DNA from: Pirellulaceae bacterium | GTDB lineage: Bacteria > Planctomycetota > Planctomycetia > Pirellulales > Pirellulaceae | Direction of reading: 5' to 3' | NCBI GenBank assembly: GCA_030748485.1 | Contig: JASMLW010000154.1 | Span: 1-33,822, forward strand | Length of the DNA: 33,822 nucleotides | Part shown: positions 23,901 through 30,987 of the stretch, piece by piece | Layout of the letters: each line of letters starts with the position of its first letter | How positions within the stretch are numbered: position 1 is the stretch's first letter | Translations under genes and position numbers: made by a program | Notes under the pieces: generated by a model | What the model saw: the letters and a program-made list of their open reading frames with translations, nothing else | Database searches by the model: none | What the model was told of the DNA's origin: nothing

Positions 23901-26153
23901 GGCGGTGGTGAGAAAACGCGCGGCAATCCCCGACTGGCCGCCAACAAGGAACGGGCGCGAGCAATCGATCGCGGCGCGGCCAAGAGTCAGGCCAACGCTC
24001 CCGCCCAAACGGAGCTGGCGTTTGGTCCGCCCCAGGTCGGAGCGAGCGCGAGCGCAAGCGCAGCCGGCGGCGTCGGCGGCGTCGGCGGCGTCGGCGGCTT
24101 CTCACCACCCATCCCGCAGGCCGAACGATTCAACGACGCATTTCAGCGGCGAAAGTCCGGCGGTGCTGAGCAACTCGACCGGGTGTCGTCTGAACGCAAT
24201 CAATTCGTCCGCTCGTTTCCTCGCCCGAGAGCTCGCACAACTCCGGGCGCCCATTACTGGAATCCGCGGCTCAAGCTTTCCGCGCTCGGTCGAGAGCAGG
24301 TCACCATCAATCCGCTCGACGATTCGATGCGATATCGAATCTTGGTCGAGGCTCACGGCGCCGGACGCGTCGGCGATGCGCTGGCGATCATCGAGCCGCG
24401 CGGGCGGCTGGTAATGACGCCGACACTACCCGACGCGGTCACCGCCGGCGACGATTTGGAATTGCCGATCGCGTTCTACAACCGCGGCGCGGCGCCGGCC
24501 AGCGTCAAAGTCACTCTCGCCGCCGACGCTCTGTTCGTTGTCGAGCCCGGCTCAAAAGAAACGGAGATTCGTTCGCTGGGCATCACCGGAGAGAAACCCG
24601 AAGTTCGTTTCCTCCGCGTTAAGTCGAACGGTCAAATGGGAACGGGCGAGCTGCGACTGGAGTTTCAGGGTGGCGGCCGCACCGAAGTACTGCGGCACGT
24701 CGTGCGAGTTGATCCAGCCGGCTACCCACACGTTCAGACCGTTGCCGGGATTATCCGTGGCAACGAGCAGCTGAATTTCCATCTGCCCGAACAAGCTCAA
24801 GCTCAGTGGCGCATCGATGTCGCGGCCTATCCATCCGCCGCCGCCGAGATCAGTAGCGGTATCGAGGGACTGGGAAACCTGTCTGCGTATCGTTCGCAGG
24901 AACTGCTTGAGAACCTGGCGGCCAACTACCATTCGCTCGACCTGTTGAATCGCCGCAACGTGGCCGATCCCAACGCCGTGCGGTTGGCGAAGAGAAATGT
25001 CGCCCGCGCCCAGCAACGTCTGTCTTACGCGCAGACAGCTCGCCCTGGAGCTGGAAAAGACGCCGAGAGTGCGAAGAGCCCAGCACAGCAACCGGGCTTT
25101 CGCGCTAACTCCGAGAACGAAGACGCCCTGGCCGGATTGGGCGATACGATCGTCGACGAGCGACTCGCCGACTTGTTCCTGACGCAGCGCCCGCTCTCCA
25201 AGACGGTTGTGGAGGAACAATTGAAGTTGCGGCAGAATCAACCCGCCGCGGAACTCGCCAAACGACTTGTCGGTCGGCAGAGCGCCGATGGATCGCTGGC
25301 GGCGGGCGAGAACGCGCCACCTTCGTTTGAATTGACAATCGCGGCCGCCCAGATATGGATGAAGCAGAACCAATACGGCGACCAGGCGAAGAAAGCTCTG
25401 GAATGGATCGCGGAACAGCGACAGGCGGATGGCGGGTTTGGCTCACCGTCCGCCACCATTCTCGCTGCTGACGCGCTCGGCGCGACCGACGCGCCGGTGC
25501 GGCGAGTACCCGAAACGGGCGTGCTCAAATTGCAGGCGGGTGAACAGACCATCAGCTCTGTCGAGTTCAACAACGAGCAGGAAGCGATTCGTCTTTCCAA
25601 CAACCAGACCCGACTGACGCCCGGCGACAACACGTGGGAGATGGTTGTCGAGCCGCGCGGCGAGATGCCCTATTTGGCGACGTTGCGATACTGGTTTGAT
25701 CAGCCGCCGGACGGCGCGAAGGACGCCGCGAAGGACGGCGCGTCTCGGGAGTCCCGCGCCGACGTCAGCATCGTCGCGAGACTCGCCGCCACGAAAGTCA
25801 CCGCTGGTCGATCGACCGCTTTGGATTTGCAGATCGACAACCAATCGGGAGAGACGCACGGATATGCGTTGGCGGTGGGGTTGCCCGCCGGGTGCACTAT
25901 TTCGTCGACTCAATTGGGCGACCTGCAAAAGCAGCAGCAATTTGACTACTACGAAGTCGGCGCGCGTCACGTGACAATCGTGTGGCGCGAAATGCCGGCT
26001 GGCCAGCGCAAATTGGCATTGGACCTGTTGCCGCAAATCCCCGGCAAACTCTCCGGACCGCCATCCTACTTCCACCGCTTGGACGCGCCGACGAAGCGTC
26101 GCTGGATCGCGCCGATGACTTTGCAGGTTCACCGCCCTGAGTCGACTGAGTAG
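20910..26153 (+). CDS. Membrane-anchored alpha-2-macroglobulin-like protein with anti-sigma-like head
   Basis: A 1747-residue protein. Residues 1-88 are cytoplasmic and acidic (LWDFVYGLLSDDESAEMVER, then SSDPALARAYAEVRLEADML), like the N-terminal part of membrane anti-sigma factors. A first membrane helix spans about 89-110. Next is a large exported region with macroglobulin (MG2-type) domains, including TDKRDYSPGERVRFRSVTLD. Two closely spaced helices lie at about 768-788 and 795-814. A low-complexity Ala/Gly/Lys/Pro linker (about 815-1100, with GGVGGVGGVGGF) leads to the second A2M half: RLKLSALGREQVTINPLDDS, a toroid-like segment with RQADGGFGSPSATILAADAL, and a C-terminal receptor-binding-like domain. 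The thioester CxEQ motif is not found. ATG 20910 has no clear ribosome site. Identification of the A2M superfamily is good; the anti-sigma role is inferred. Confidence 0.85.
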   Translation: MDAKLEQQLWDFVYGLLSDDESAEMVERISSDPALARAYAEVRLEADMLAAAARVPHTPIPLHDPAAVEVAPAASDDAWRQTASRGNFVNTVVAIAAVLLLSVTGYFYFQPNSPFANVAWNDVKQPDRYFTSLTLPGHIQEGEAVVASARVFSRDDQSDTANAEMSWQVRTPSGELLLEKKVAADRRGYTSFAIPEQVVESGNWLHVRAGSSPPIDVALAPQRAMYATHVTTDKRDYSPGERVRFRSVTLDRFARQPLNEGAVQFSLLAPDNQPVGEVVAEVSEGVAEGEVLLADNSVGGQYLLRASGDSPQREVRVNVITQATSRRFSIDTEFGRDSYVAGETVRLDLRATRADGRPAAGAKVKIEAYVNGQEFGLTSADAVTSRTGAYKVQLPLPDSLAATDNRLTIAIQEQGVQETVVKSIPIRQRTEVEFYPESGEFVAGVRNRVYFEATGADGSAAHIDGTIVDSNGTQLAEVETLVNGRGRISLTPELGETYFFEPARQLAKSVAVTSLPTPVESGVALSADADSFAPGAPLSFTVATPQPARIYLEAVCRGVSVGAAEVNATSDSVELSVADKADGVIRVTAFRQAANYWEPVAERLVYRHPTERLQVEIELDRLAEASDKASFEVAATDETGQAVSAVLGVSVAGDQVVDRERASISHFFSFAAQFEGDNLSRAIEDARIMLGEESDSALALDLFLASRGWRRIGPGETTSVALATRDMLFEPVAEPLLLNNQSSVSQAEESDRVAWVQNRQLNLDLARRVVLFGAIGLLLAGALSAILKLAEGRAVTLALSSSVACLVLALFWTSARIEADGQVAYSVFGSVDVGVAQSEVQTRGDSSPTQLGDRANEELAAPGAAIGEATPSDVVNKQEADSDAGAAPAAGNAKHPSLPGGGPTEPKMDSKADGDAQAQKQTRRQQGQAQRAQAPPGGAGAARAASKASGGGAGRAEAADESVDRPPNDAKKREPGAKQPQPLAGETPDVKPPQSPRGGGEKTRGNPRLAANKERARAIDRGAAKSQANAPAQTELAFGPPQVGASASASAAGGVGGVGGVGGFSPPIPQAERFNDAFQRRKSGGAEQLDRVSSERNQFVRSFPRPRARTTPGAHYWNPRLKLSALGREQVTINPLDDSMRYRILVEAHGAGRVGDALAIIEPRGRLVMTPTLPDAVTAGDDLELPIAFYNRGAAPASVKVTLAADALFVVEPGSKETEIRSLGITGEKPEVRFLRVKSNGQMGTGELRLEFQGGGRTEVLRHVVRVDPAGYPHVQTVAGIIRGNEQLNFHLPEQAQAQWRIDVAAYPSAAAEISSGIEGLGNLSAYRSQELLENLAANYHSLDLLNRRNVADPNAVRLAKRNVARAQQRLSYAQTARPGAGKDAESAKSPAQQPGFRANSENEDALAGLGDTIVDERLADLFLTQRPLSKTVVEEQLKLRQNQPAAELAKRLVGRQSADGSLAAGENAPPSFELTIAAAQIWMKQNQYGDQAKKALEWIAEQRQADGGFGSPSATILAADALGATDAPVRRVPETGVLKLQAGEQTISSVEFNNEQEAIRLSNNQTRLTPGDNTWEMVVEPRGEMPYLATLRYWFDQPPDGAKDAAKDGASRESRADVSIVARLAATKVTAGRSTALDLQIDNQSGETHGYALAVGLPAGCTISSTQLGDLQKQQQFDYYEVGARHVTIVWREMPAGQRKLALDLLPQIPGKLSGPPSYFHRLDAPTKRRWIAPMTLQVHRPESTE
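24066..24104. repeat. 9-bp GGCGGCGTC coding repeat
   Basis: Four near-perfect copies of GGCGGCGTC encode GGVGGVGGVGG in the linker of the A2M-like protein, a likely slippage hot spot at the join of its two halves. Confidence 0.8.
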
Positions 26154-26160
26154 CGACGAC

Positions 26161-26190
26161 TTACAAAAGTTGTCTTTACAAAAGTTGTCT
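26161..26190. repeat. 15-bp tandem duplication at the aminotransferase stop codon
   Basis: TTACAAAAGTTGTCT occurs at 26161-26175 and again at 26176-26190 with no gap. On the minus strand each copy reads AGACAACTTTTGTAA, the last four sense codons (Arg-Gln-Leu-Leu) plus TAA, so the 3' end of the next gene has been duplicated in frame, beyond its own stop. Confidence 0.95.
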
Positions 26191-27345
26191 CACCGCGTCG
26201 GCCAAACGATCGATCTGCTGCTGGTCGTTGTACAGGTGGCACGAGACGCGCAAGAATCTCAATCCGTTCCACGATGTGACGAGGGCGGCGATCCCGAATC
26301 GCTGTCGCAGCGCGCGTTGGAATGACAACTGGTCGCCTGGCGGCAGCGGGCACAGCGCCATCATCGACGGTCTGTTCACAACTAACCTGGGCGGCGTCAG
26401 TCCTGTAACTGAGTCGATTCGCCGCTGCGCGTATTGCGCTAGTCCGACACACTGCTCGCGAAATTCAGCGAAGCCGAATTGCGCGAGGAAATCGATCGCG
26501 GCCGGGATCGTCAGCAAAGGTGTCGGGTCGCGAGTTCCCGTCCAGACGAATTCGTCGTCCCAATTCCATTCCGACAGTAATTCGGGATAGAGCCGCCCCC
26601 AACTCTGCGCGATGGGGAGGACTTGCGATTGTCGATTTGGACGGGCGTAGAGGAATCCGGACCCGAACGGAGCCGACAACCACTTGTGACAACTGGCTGT
26701 GTAGTAGTCACAGCCCAAGCGGTCGAGATTCAAATCAAACTGGGCTACGCCGTGCGGTCCGTCGACGCAAACGGCCAATCCCTGCTGCTGAGCGCGCCGG
26801 CAGATTTGCTCGACGGGCAACACGGCGGCCGTCGCCGAAGTAATGTGGCTGACGACCAACAGTTTGGTCTGCTCCCGGACTTCGCCGAACAACTCGTCGA
26901 CCAACTGCTCGTCGCTCTCAACGTCCAAGCGAACCGCCGCCGTCCTCACTCGCTCCTCGCCGATCCACCGCGACCAGATGCGGTGCACGGCTCCGTATTC
27001 GTGATCGGTCAACAACACGTGTTCATCCGGCTCAATGCGAAAGCCTGTGGCGACGAGATTCATGGCGTAGGTCGCGTTCTCGACAAAGACGAAATTCTCC
27101 GCCGCCGAGCCGAGCCAGTGGGCCAAACGCCGCCGGGCCATCGCCAACCGCTCCTCGAAACCGCCGACAAAGAAGTCCATCGGCTGCCGGTTGAGTTCAC
27201 CTAGCAAGTCGAGTCGCACGGACTCAACCGATTGCGGAGCCGGCCCAAATGAGCCGTGGTTGAGGTAGGTCACGCCGGGCGGGAACCGCCACTCGCTCTG
27301 AATCGACTCGCGCATTCGTTCGTTCACTTCGAAATGTGCCGCCAC
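26176..27345 (-). CDS. Class V aminotransferase (isopenicillin-N-epimerase/NifS-like)
   Basis: A PLP enzyme of fold type I with 389 residues. The N-terminal substrate loop is YLNHGSFGPAP (about 27-37). FVENATYAMNLV (about 87-98) binds the cofactor phosphate, VVSHITSATAAVLPV is the middle segment, CVDGPHGVAQFDL holds the PLP-ring Asp (D195) and SCHKWLSAPFGSGFLY holds the Schiff-base Lys (K221). The opening resembles the isopenicillin N epimerase-like branch more than IscS: no sulfur-transfer Cys loop is evident, and no iron-sulfur genes are near. The substrate is unknown. The start is probably GTG 27345; ATG 27315 is the alternative. Neither has a clear ribosome site, and the next gene begins within 24-120 bp on the other strand. 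Confidence 0.88.
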   Translation of the reverse strand: MAAHFEVNERMRESIQSEWRFPPGVTYLNHGSFGPAPQSVESVRLDLLGELNRQPMDFFVGGFEERLAMARRRLAHWLGSAAENFVFVENATYAMNLVATGFRIEPDEHVLLTDHEYGAVHRIWSRWIGEERVRTAAVRLDVESDEQLVDELFGEVREQTKLLVVSHITSATAAVLPVEQICRRAQQQGLAVCVDGPHGVAQFDLNLDRLGCDYYTASCHKWLSAPFGSGFLYARPNRQSQVLPIAQSWGRLYPELLSEWNWDDEFVWTGTRDPTPLLTIPAAIDFLAQFGFAEFREQCVGLAQYAQRRIDSVTGLTPPRLVVNRPSMMALCPLPPGDQLSFQRALRQRFGIAALVTSWNGLRFLRVSCHLYNDQQQIDRLADAVRQLL

Positions 27346-27369
27346 ACCGCAATGCTGCTACTCTAGCTC

Positions 27370-28683
27370 TTGCCCATCGCAACGGCTATCGTGGATCAAG
27401 CAATCGAATCCAGTCGAATCGGTGAGCGATTGGCGAGTAGCGATCAACCAAACGGTATTTGCGTGAACAATTCATCGATCGCCAACGACATCCGCCGGCA
27501 GCTGCAAGAGCTCGACTCGAAAGATGAAGAGTACGCGTTGCTGTTCGTCGACGCGGTGTTGCAAGCGGCGTTGAATCAGCGCATCAGCGACATCCACTTC
27601 CAGCCCGCTCCCAACTCAATCGAAGTCCGCTGGCGGCGCGACGGCGTTCTCAGATTGCTGGGCGAGTTTCCACGCGGCGAAGCGGCCGATGTTGTCTCGC
27701 GGCTCAAGGTGCTCGCCCAACTCCTGACGTATCGTTGCGAGATCCCGCAGGAAGGACGGCTCGATTTCCAGCGCGAAAACCAAGTCGAGATGCGGGTCAG
27801 CACATTCCCGACGCTGTATGGCGAGCGGGCGGTCGTTCGCCTGTTCACATCGCAGGGTGAGTTTCTGCACCTGGATCAACTTGGGCTTCCCGCCGCAGTC
27901 GACAGCAAGTTGCGAAACGCCCTGCTCGCCACGGCCGGCTGCCTGCTGGTCGTGGGCCCGGCGGGTAGCGGCAAGACGACGACGGTCTACGCCTGTTTGC
28001 GTGAAGTGATCGCCGCGAGCAATGGTGAGCGGTGCGTCGTCGCGCTCGAGGATCCTATCGAAGTCGCCGTGCCCGGCGCGACGCAGTCGCAAGTGAATGA
28101 AGCGGCCGGTTTTGACTTGGCGACCGGCCTGCGTTCGATTCTTCGCCAAGATCCCGAAGTGTTGATGGTGGGTGAGATTCGCGATCGAGAAACGGCGGAG
28201 GCCGTCATCAGCGCTTCGCTAACCGGACACCTGGTGCTCTCGACAATGCACGCGGGCGACGCGATCGGCGCAGTGACTCGACTGCTCGAGATGGGAATCG
28301 AACCTTATTGGGTGCGCGCGGGCGTGTTGAGTGTTTTGAGTCAGCGGCTGCTGCGCCGGCTGTGCCGGTGCGCCGTGGACGAGGCGGCTGATGAGACAGC
28401 AGTGAGCGGGTTCAGTGGTCGTCGAGCAGCGGGTTGCGACTCGTGCTCGCGGACGGGATACGACGGCCGTTTCGTGATTGGCGAGCTGCTGGAGATGAGC
28501 CGACAGGCGGTGGGAGACGCGGTCCTCGGCGGTTGCGGACGCGAGCAGATGCGCGCCGCCGCTAGTGAAATGACGCCGCTCGTCCAAGAGGCCTGGGCGG
28601 CCGTCGCGTCCGGGCTGACTGCGGCGGCGGAGGTGCGGCGGGTTTTCGGCTTTTCAGATGGCAAACCCGAATCGGCCGTGTAG
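27370..28683 (+). CDS. GspE/PilB-family secretion ATPase
   Basis: The cytoplasmic motor ATPase of a type II secretion or type IV pilus machine. The frame gives 437 residues, shorter than GspE (about 500-570), and lacks the N1 domain that binds GspL. DIHFQPAPNSIEVRWRRDGV marks the N2 domain. Walker A is GPAGSGKTTTVYA (about 197-209), the Asp box/Walker B region is LMVGEIRDRETAEAV (about 265-279), and the His box is HLVLSTMHAGDA. A reduced zinc motif is present: LCRCA and, about 25 residues later, CDSCSRTGYDG, so C-x-C replaces the usual C-x2-C in the first half. The start is uncertain: the TTG at 27370 is the longest form, with GTG at 27391 and 27463 as shorter options. It heads an operon with three GspF-like proteins. 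Confidence 0.9.
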   Translation: MPIATAIVDQAIESSRIGERLASSDQPNGICVNNSSIANDIRRQLQELDSKDEEYALLFVDAVLQAALNQRISDIHFQPAPNSIEVRWRRDGVLRLLGEFPRGEAADVVSRLKVLAQLLTYRCEIPQEGRLDFQRENQVEMRVSTFPTLYGERAVVRLFTSQGEFLHLDQLGLPAAVDSKLRNALLATAGCLLVVGPAGSGKTTTVYACLREVIAASNGERCVVALEDPIEVAVPGATQSQVNEAAGFDLATGLRSILRQDPEVLMVGEIRDRETAEAVISASLTGHLVLSTMHAGDAIGAVTRLLEMGIEPYWVRAGVLSVLSQRLLRRLCRCAVDEAADETAVSGFSGRRAAGCDSCSRTGYDGRFVIGELLEMSRQAVGDAVLGGCGREQMRAAASEMTPLVQEAWAAVASGLTAAAEVRRVFGFSDGKPESAV

Positions 28684-28787
28684 AATGACCCGCGAATCAT
28701 CCCATCTGGCCATTCCCCTGACCCGACCTGTTCTGTTCGCCAATCGCGCGGACGTTGATCGCCAAATCGTACGCTCGGGAACCGCCT

Positions 28788-29828
28788 GTGATTCCAGCTC
28801 GCCGTTTGTCTCTAGATGACCTCCTTGCGCTCAACGATGAAGTCGCCGCCCTGTCGCGCGCCGGCGTGCCGCTGGAGGTGGGCCTCCGCCATTTAGGGTC
28901 GGACATGCCGGGCCGGCTCGGCCGGTTGGCCAACGAGATTTCGGATCGGTTGGAGCGTGGCGAGTCGATCGCAACCGCGCTGGAAGCGAGCGGTTTTCCG
29001 CCCGCCTATCGAGCGATCGTCGAAGCCGGGGTGAGAACGAATCGACTGTCGGCGGCGATTGAAGGTGTCGCCATGACGGCCCGCCGGGCGGAGCAACTTC
29101 GCCAGATGATCGTCTCGTCACTGATCTATCCGTGCACGGTCGTTGTGCTCGCCTATTGTCTCACCTTGTTCGGCATCGCCAGTTCGATCGAATCCGATGT
29201 GTTTCGACAGCTGGGAACGTCGCCGACGATGCCAGTGCACTGGTTGACGTCGTTGCGAGCGACGATGCCGTTTTGGGCTCCCTGGCCGCCGGTGATCGGC
29301 GTCGGCCTGCTGCTCTATTGGTATTGGCGCAGTGGGAATGTGCGGCTGGCGACAGCCGGGACGAGCCGGCTCTCGACTGGTCGCTACATCGCCCTCTCGC
29401 GGCTGGCCGGCTTCACCGATTTGCTGTGCCTGATGATCACCCACGACACGCCTCTCGACGAGGCGATCGAGCTCGCCGGCCGCGCTTCAGGCAACCGGGC
29501 GTTGAGCGCTACGTGCGAACGGTTGGCCGCTCAACTGCGGCGCGGTGAAGCCATCCGCGGCGATGAAGCGCGCCGCGAATTTCCACCGCTGCTCGCTTGG
29601 CTGTTGCTCAGCGGAACGCCGCGAGATCAGATGGTCAGAGCGGTCCGCCGGCTGTCCGACGCATACCGGCTGCGCGCGCAGCGGATGGCGGCCGTGCTGG
29701 CGATTTATGTTCCACTCCTGCTGACCGCAGTACTCGGCGGATCGGCGACATTGGCCTACGCCGTGGTCGTACTGGGACCGTGGTACCACTTGCTCCACCG
29801 CATCGGATACGCACCCCTTTATGGCTGA
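28788..29828 (+). CDS. GspF/PilC-like inner-membrane protein (1)
   Basis: A 346-residue membrane platform protein, the type that couples the GspE motor to pseudopilin assembly. It lacks the usual N-terminal cytoplasmic alpha/beta part and opens directly with a GspF helical domain (LSLDDLLALNDEVAALSRAG, then VPLEVGLRHL). Membrane helices lie near VSSLIYPCTVVVLAYCLTLF, PWPPVIGVGLLLYWYW and the C-terminal VLAIYVPLLLTAVLGGSATL. A second helical domain begins at FTDLLCLMITHDTPLDEAIE. I choose the GTG at 28788 (MIPARRLSLDD) over a TTG at 28755. Its end overlaps the next ATG by eight bases, showing tight coupling. Confidence 0.82.
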   Translation: MIPARRLSLDDLLALNDEVAALSRAGVPLEVGLRHLGSDMPGRLGRLANEISDRLERGESIATALEASGFPPAYRAIVEAGVRTNRLSAAIEGVAMTARRAEQLRQMIVSSLIYPCTVVVLAYCLTLFGIASSIESDVFRQLGTSPTMPVHWLTSLRATMPFWAPWPPVIGVGLLLYWYWRSGNVRLATAGTSRLSTGRYIALSRLAGFTDLLCLMITHDTPLDEAIELAGRASGNRALSATCERLAAQLRRGEAIRGDEARREFPPLLAWLLLSGTPRDQMVRAVRRLSDAYRLRAQRMAAVLAIYVPLLLTAVLGGSATLAYAVVVLGPWYHLLHRIGYAPLYG

Positions 29829-30987
29829 ATTCCATTACACGGGCGTGAACAGCGACGGCGAAGAAGTCCGCGGTGCGATTTCCGCGACGACCGCCGAGGG
29901 GGCGCGCAGCCGCATCCGCGAGCTGGGCGTCGAGCCGCGCGAGATCCTGCCGGGCGACGGCCGCCAATTGTCTTCCAGCGATGCGACCGATCTAGCCGTC
30001 GCCATCTCCAATGCGATTCAAGCCGATGTTCCACTCGCCGCCGGACTCCGCGCGGCGGCTGCGGAAAGCCCGTCCCGACGTTTGAGCAAGGTGTGCCGCC
30101 GGCTGGCCAACGAGTTGAATCAGGGATACCCGCTCGACGAGGCCATCGCTCGCTTGCGACCCGACATTCCCGACCACATCGCCGGTCTCGTGCAAGCCGC
30201 CGCCCGAACTCAAAACGTCTCCACCGTGCTCGACGAATTGGTGGGCCTCCGCGTCGCTCAAAGAAGTCGCTGGACTCACGTGTTCATCGCGACCGCCTAT
30301 CCCATTTTCGTTTTGCTCTTCGGGCTCTGCCTGTTCATCGGCTTCACGATCTTTGTCGTCGCCCCATTCAAACAGCTGTTCGAAGACTGGTCGATCAGTC
30401 TGCCGCTCGTCACCAAGACGCTCATTTGGTGGCACGACATCGGAGCCTGGATTCTGGCCGCGATCGTCCTGCTGGTCATCGCATTCGTCGGGTTTGCGCC
30501 CATGATTGCCGGCCCTGCTCGTTTTCGGCGGATGTTGGCTGGACTGCCGGTTATCGGACCCATCTTTCACTGGGCGGGAATCGCTGAAATGCTCAGGCTG
30601 TTGAGTTTGTTGATTGACGCGGGGATCACGCTGCCAGAGGCGCTTCGTTTGTCGGCCAGTGGCGTCTCTGACGCCTTTGTTCGGGAGGTTTGCACCAGCT
30701 ACGGGGCTCGAGCAGAAAATGGCGTCAGCCTCACGCGACTGGTTGTGGAGGATCGGGCGGTGCCCATCACGATCGCCCCGCTGCTCCACTGGGGTGAGTT
30801 GAACGATCGCTTACCCGAGGCGCTGCAGGTTGCGGCCGAATCTCTCGAAGAGCGTCTCGACGCGCGGGCCGAGCTGTTGCAGGGCGTCTTTCCGCCATTC
30901 GTGTTCATCATCGTGGCCACGCTAACCGTGTTCGGCGTCTTGGCGCTGCTGCTTCCGATGGCGGCCATGTTGCGGGGGATTTACTAA
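29821..30987 (+). CDS. GspF/PilC-like inner-membrane protein (2), most canonical
   Basis: A 388-residue protein closest to textbook GspF. It has the N-terminal cytoplasmic GspF/PilC segment (MAEFHYTGVNSDGEEVRGAI with TAEGARSRIRELGVEPREIL), a first helical domain, helices at about VFIATAYPIFVLLFGLCLFI and AWILAAIVLLVIAFVGFAPM, and a second domain containing LLIDAGITLPEALRLSASGV. A C-terminal helix, PPFVFIIVATLTVFGVLALL, ends the protein. It starts inside the previous gene's end (ATGGCTGA) and its TAA overlaps the next ATG (TAATG). It is expected to be the main platform for the GspE motor. Confidence 0.9.
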   Translation: MAEFHYTGVNSDGEEVRGAISATTAEGARSRIRELGVEPREILPGDGRQLSSSDATDLAVAISNAIQADVPLAAGLRAAAAESPSRRLSKVCRRLANELNQGYPLDEAIARLRPDIPDHIAGLVQAAARTQNVSTVLDELVGLRVAQRSRWTHVFIATAYPIFVLLFGLCLFIGFTIFVVAPFKQLFEDWSISLPLVTKTLIWWHDIGAWILAAIVLLVIAFVGFAPMIAGPARFRRMLAGLPVIGPIFHWAGIAEMLRLLSLLIDAGITLPEALRLSASGVSDAFVREVCTSYGARAENGVSLTRLVVEDRAVPITIAPLLHWGELNDRLPEALQVAAESLEERLDARAELLQGVFPPFVFIIVATLTVFGVLALLLPMAAMLRGIY

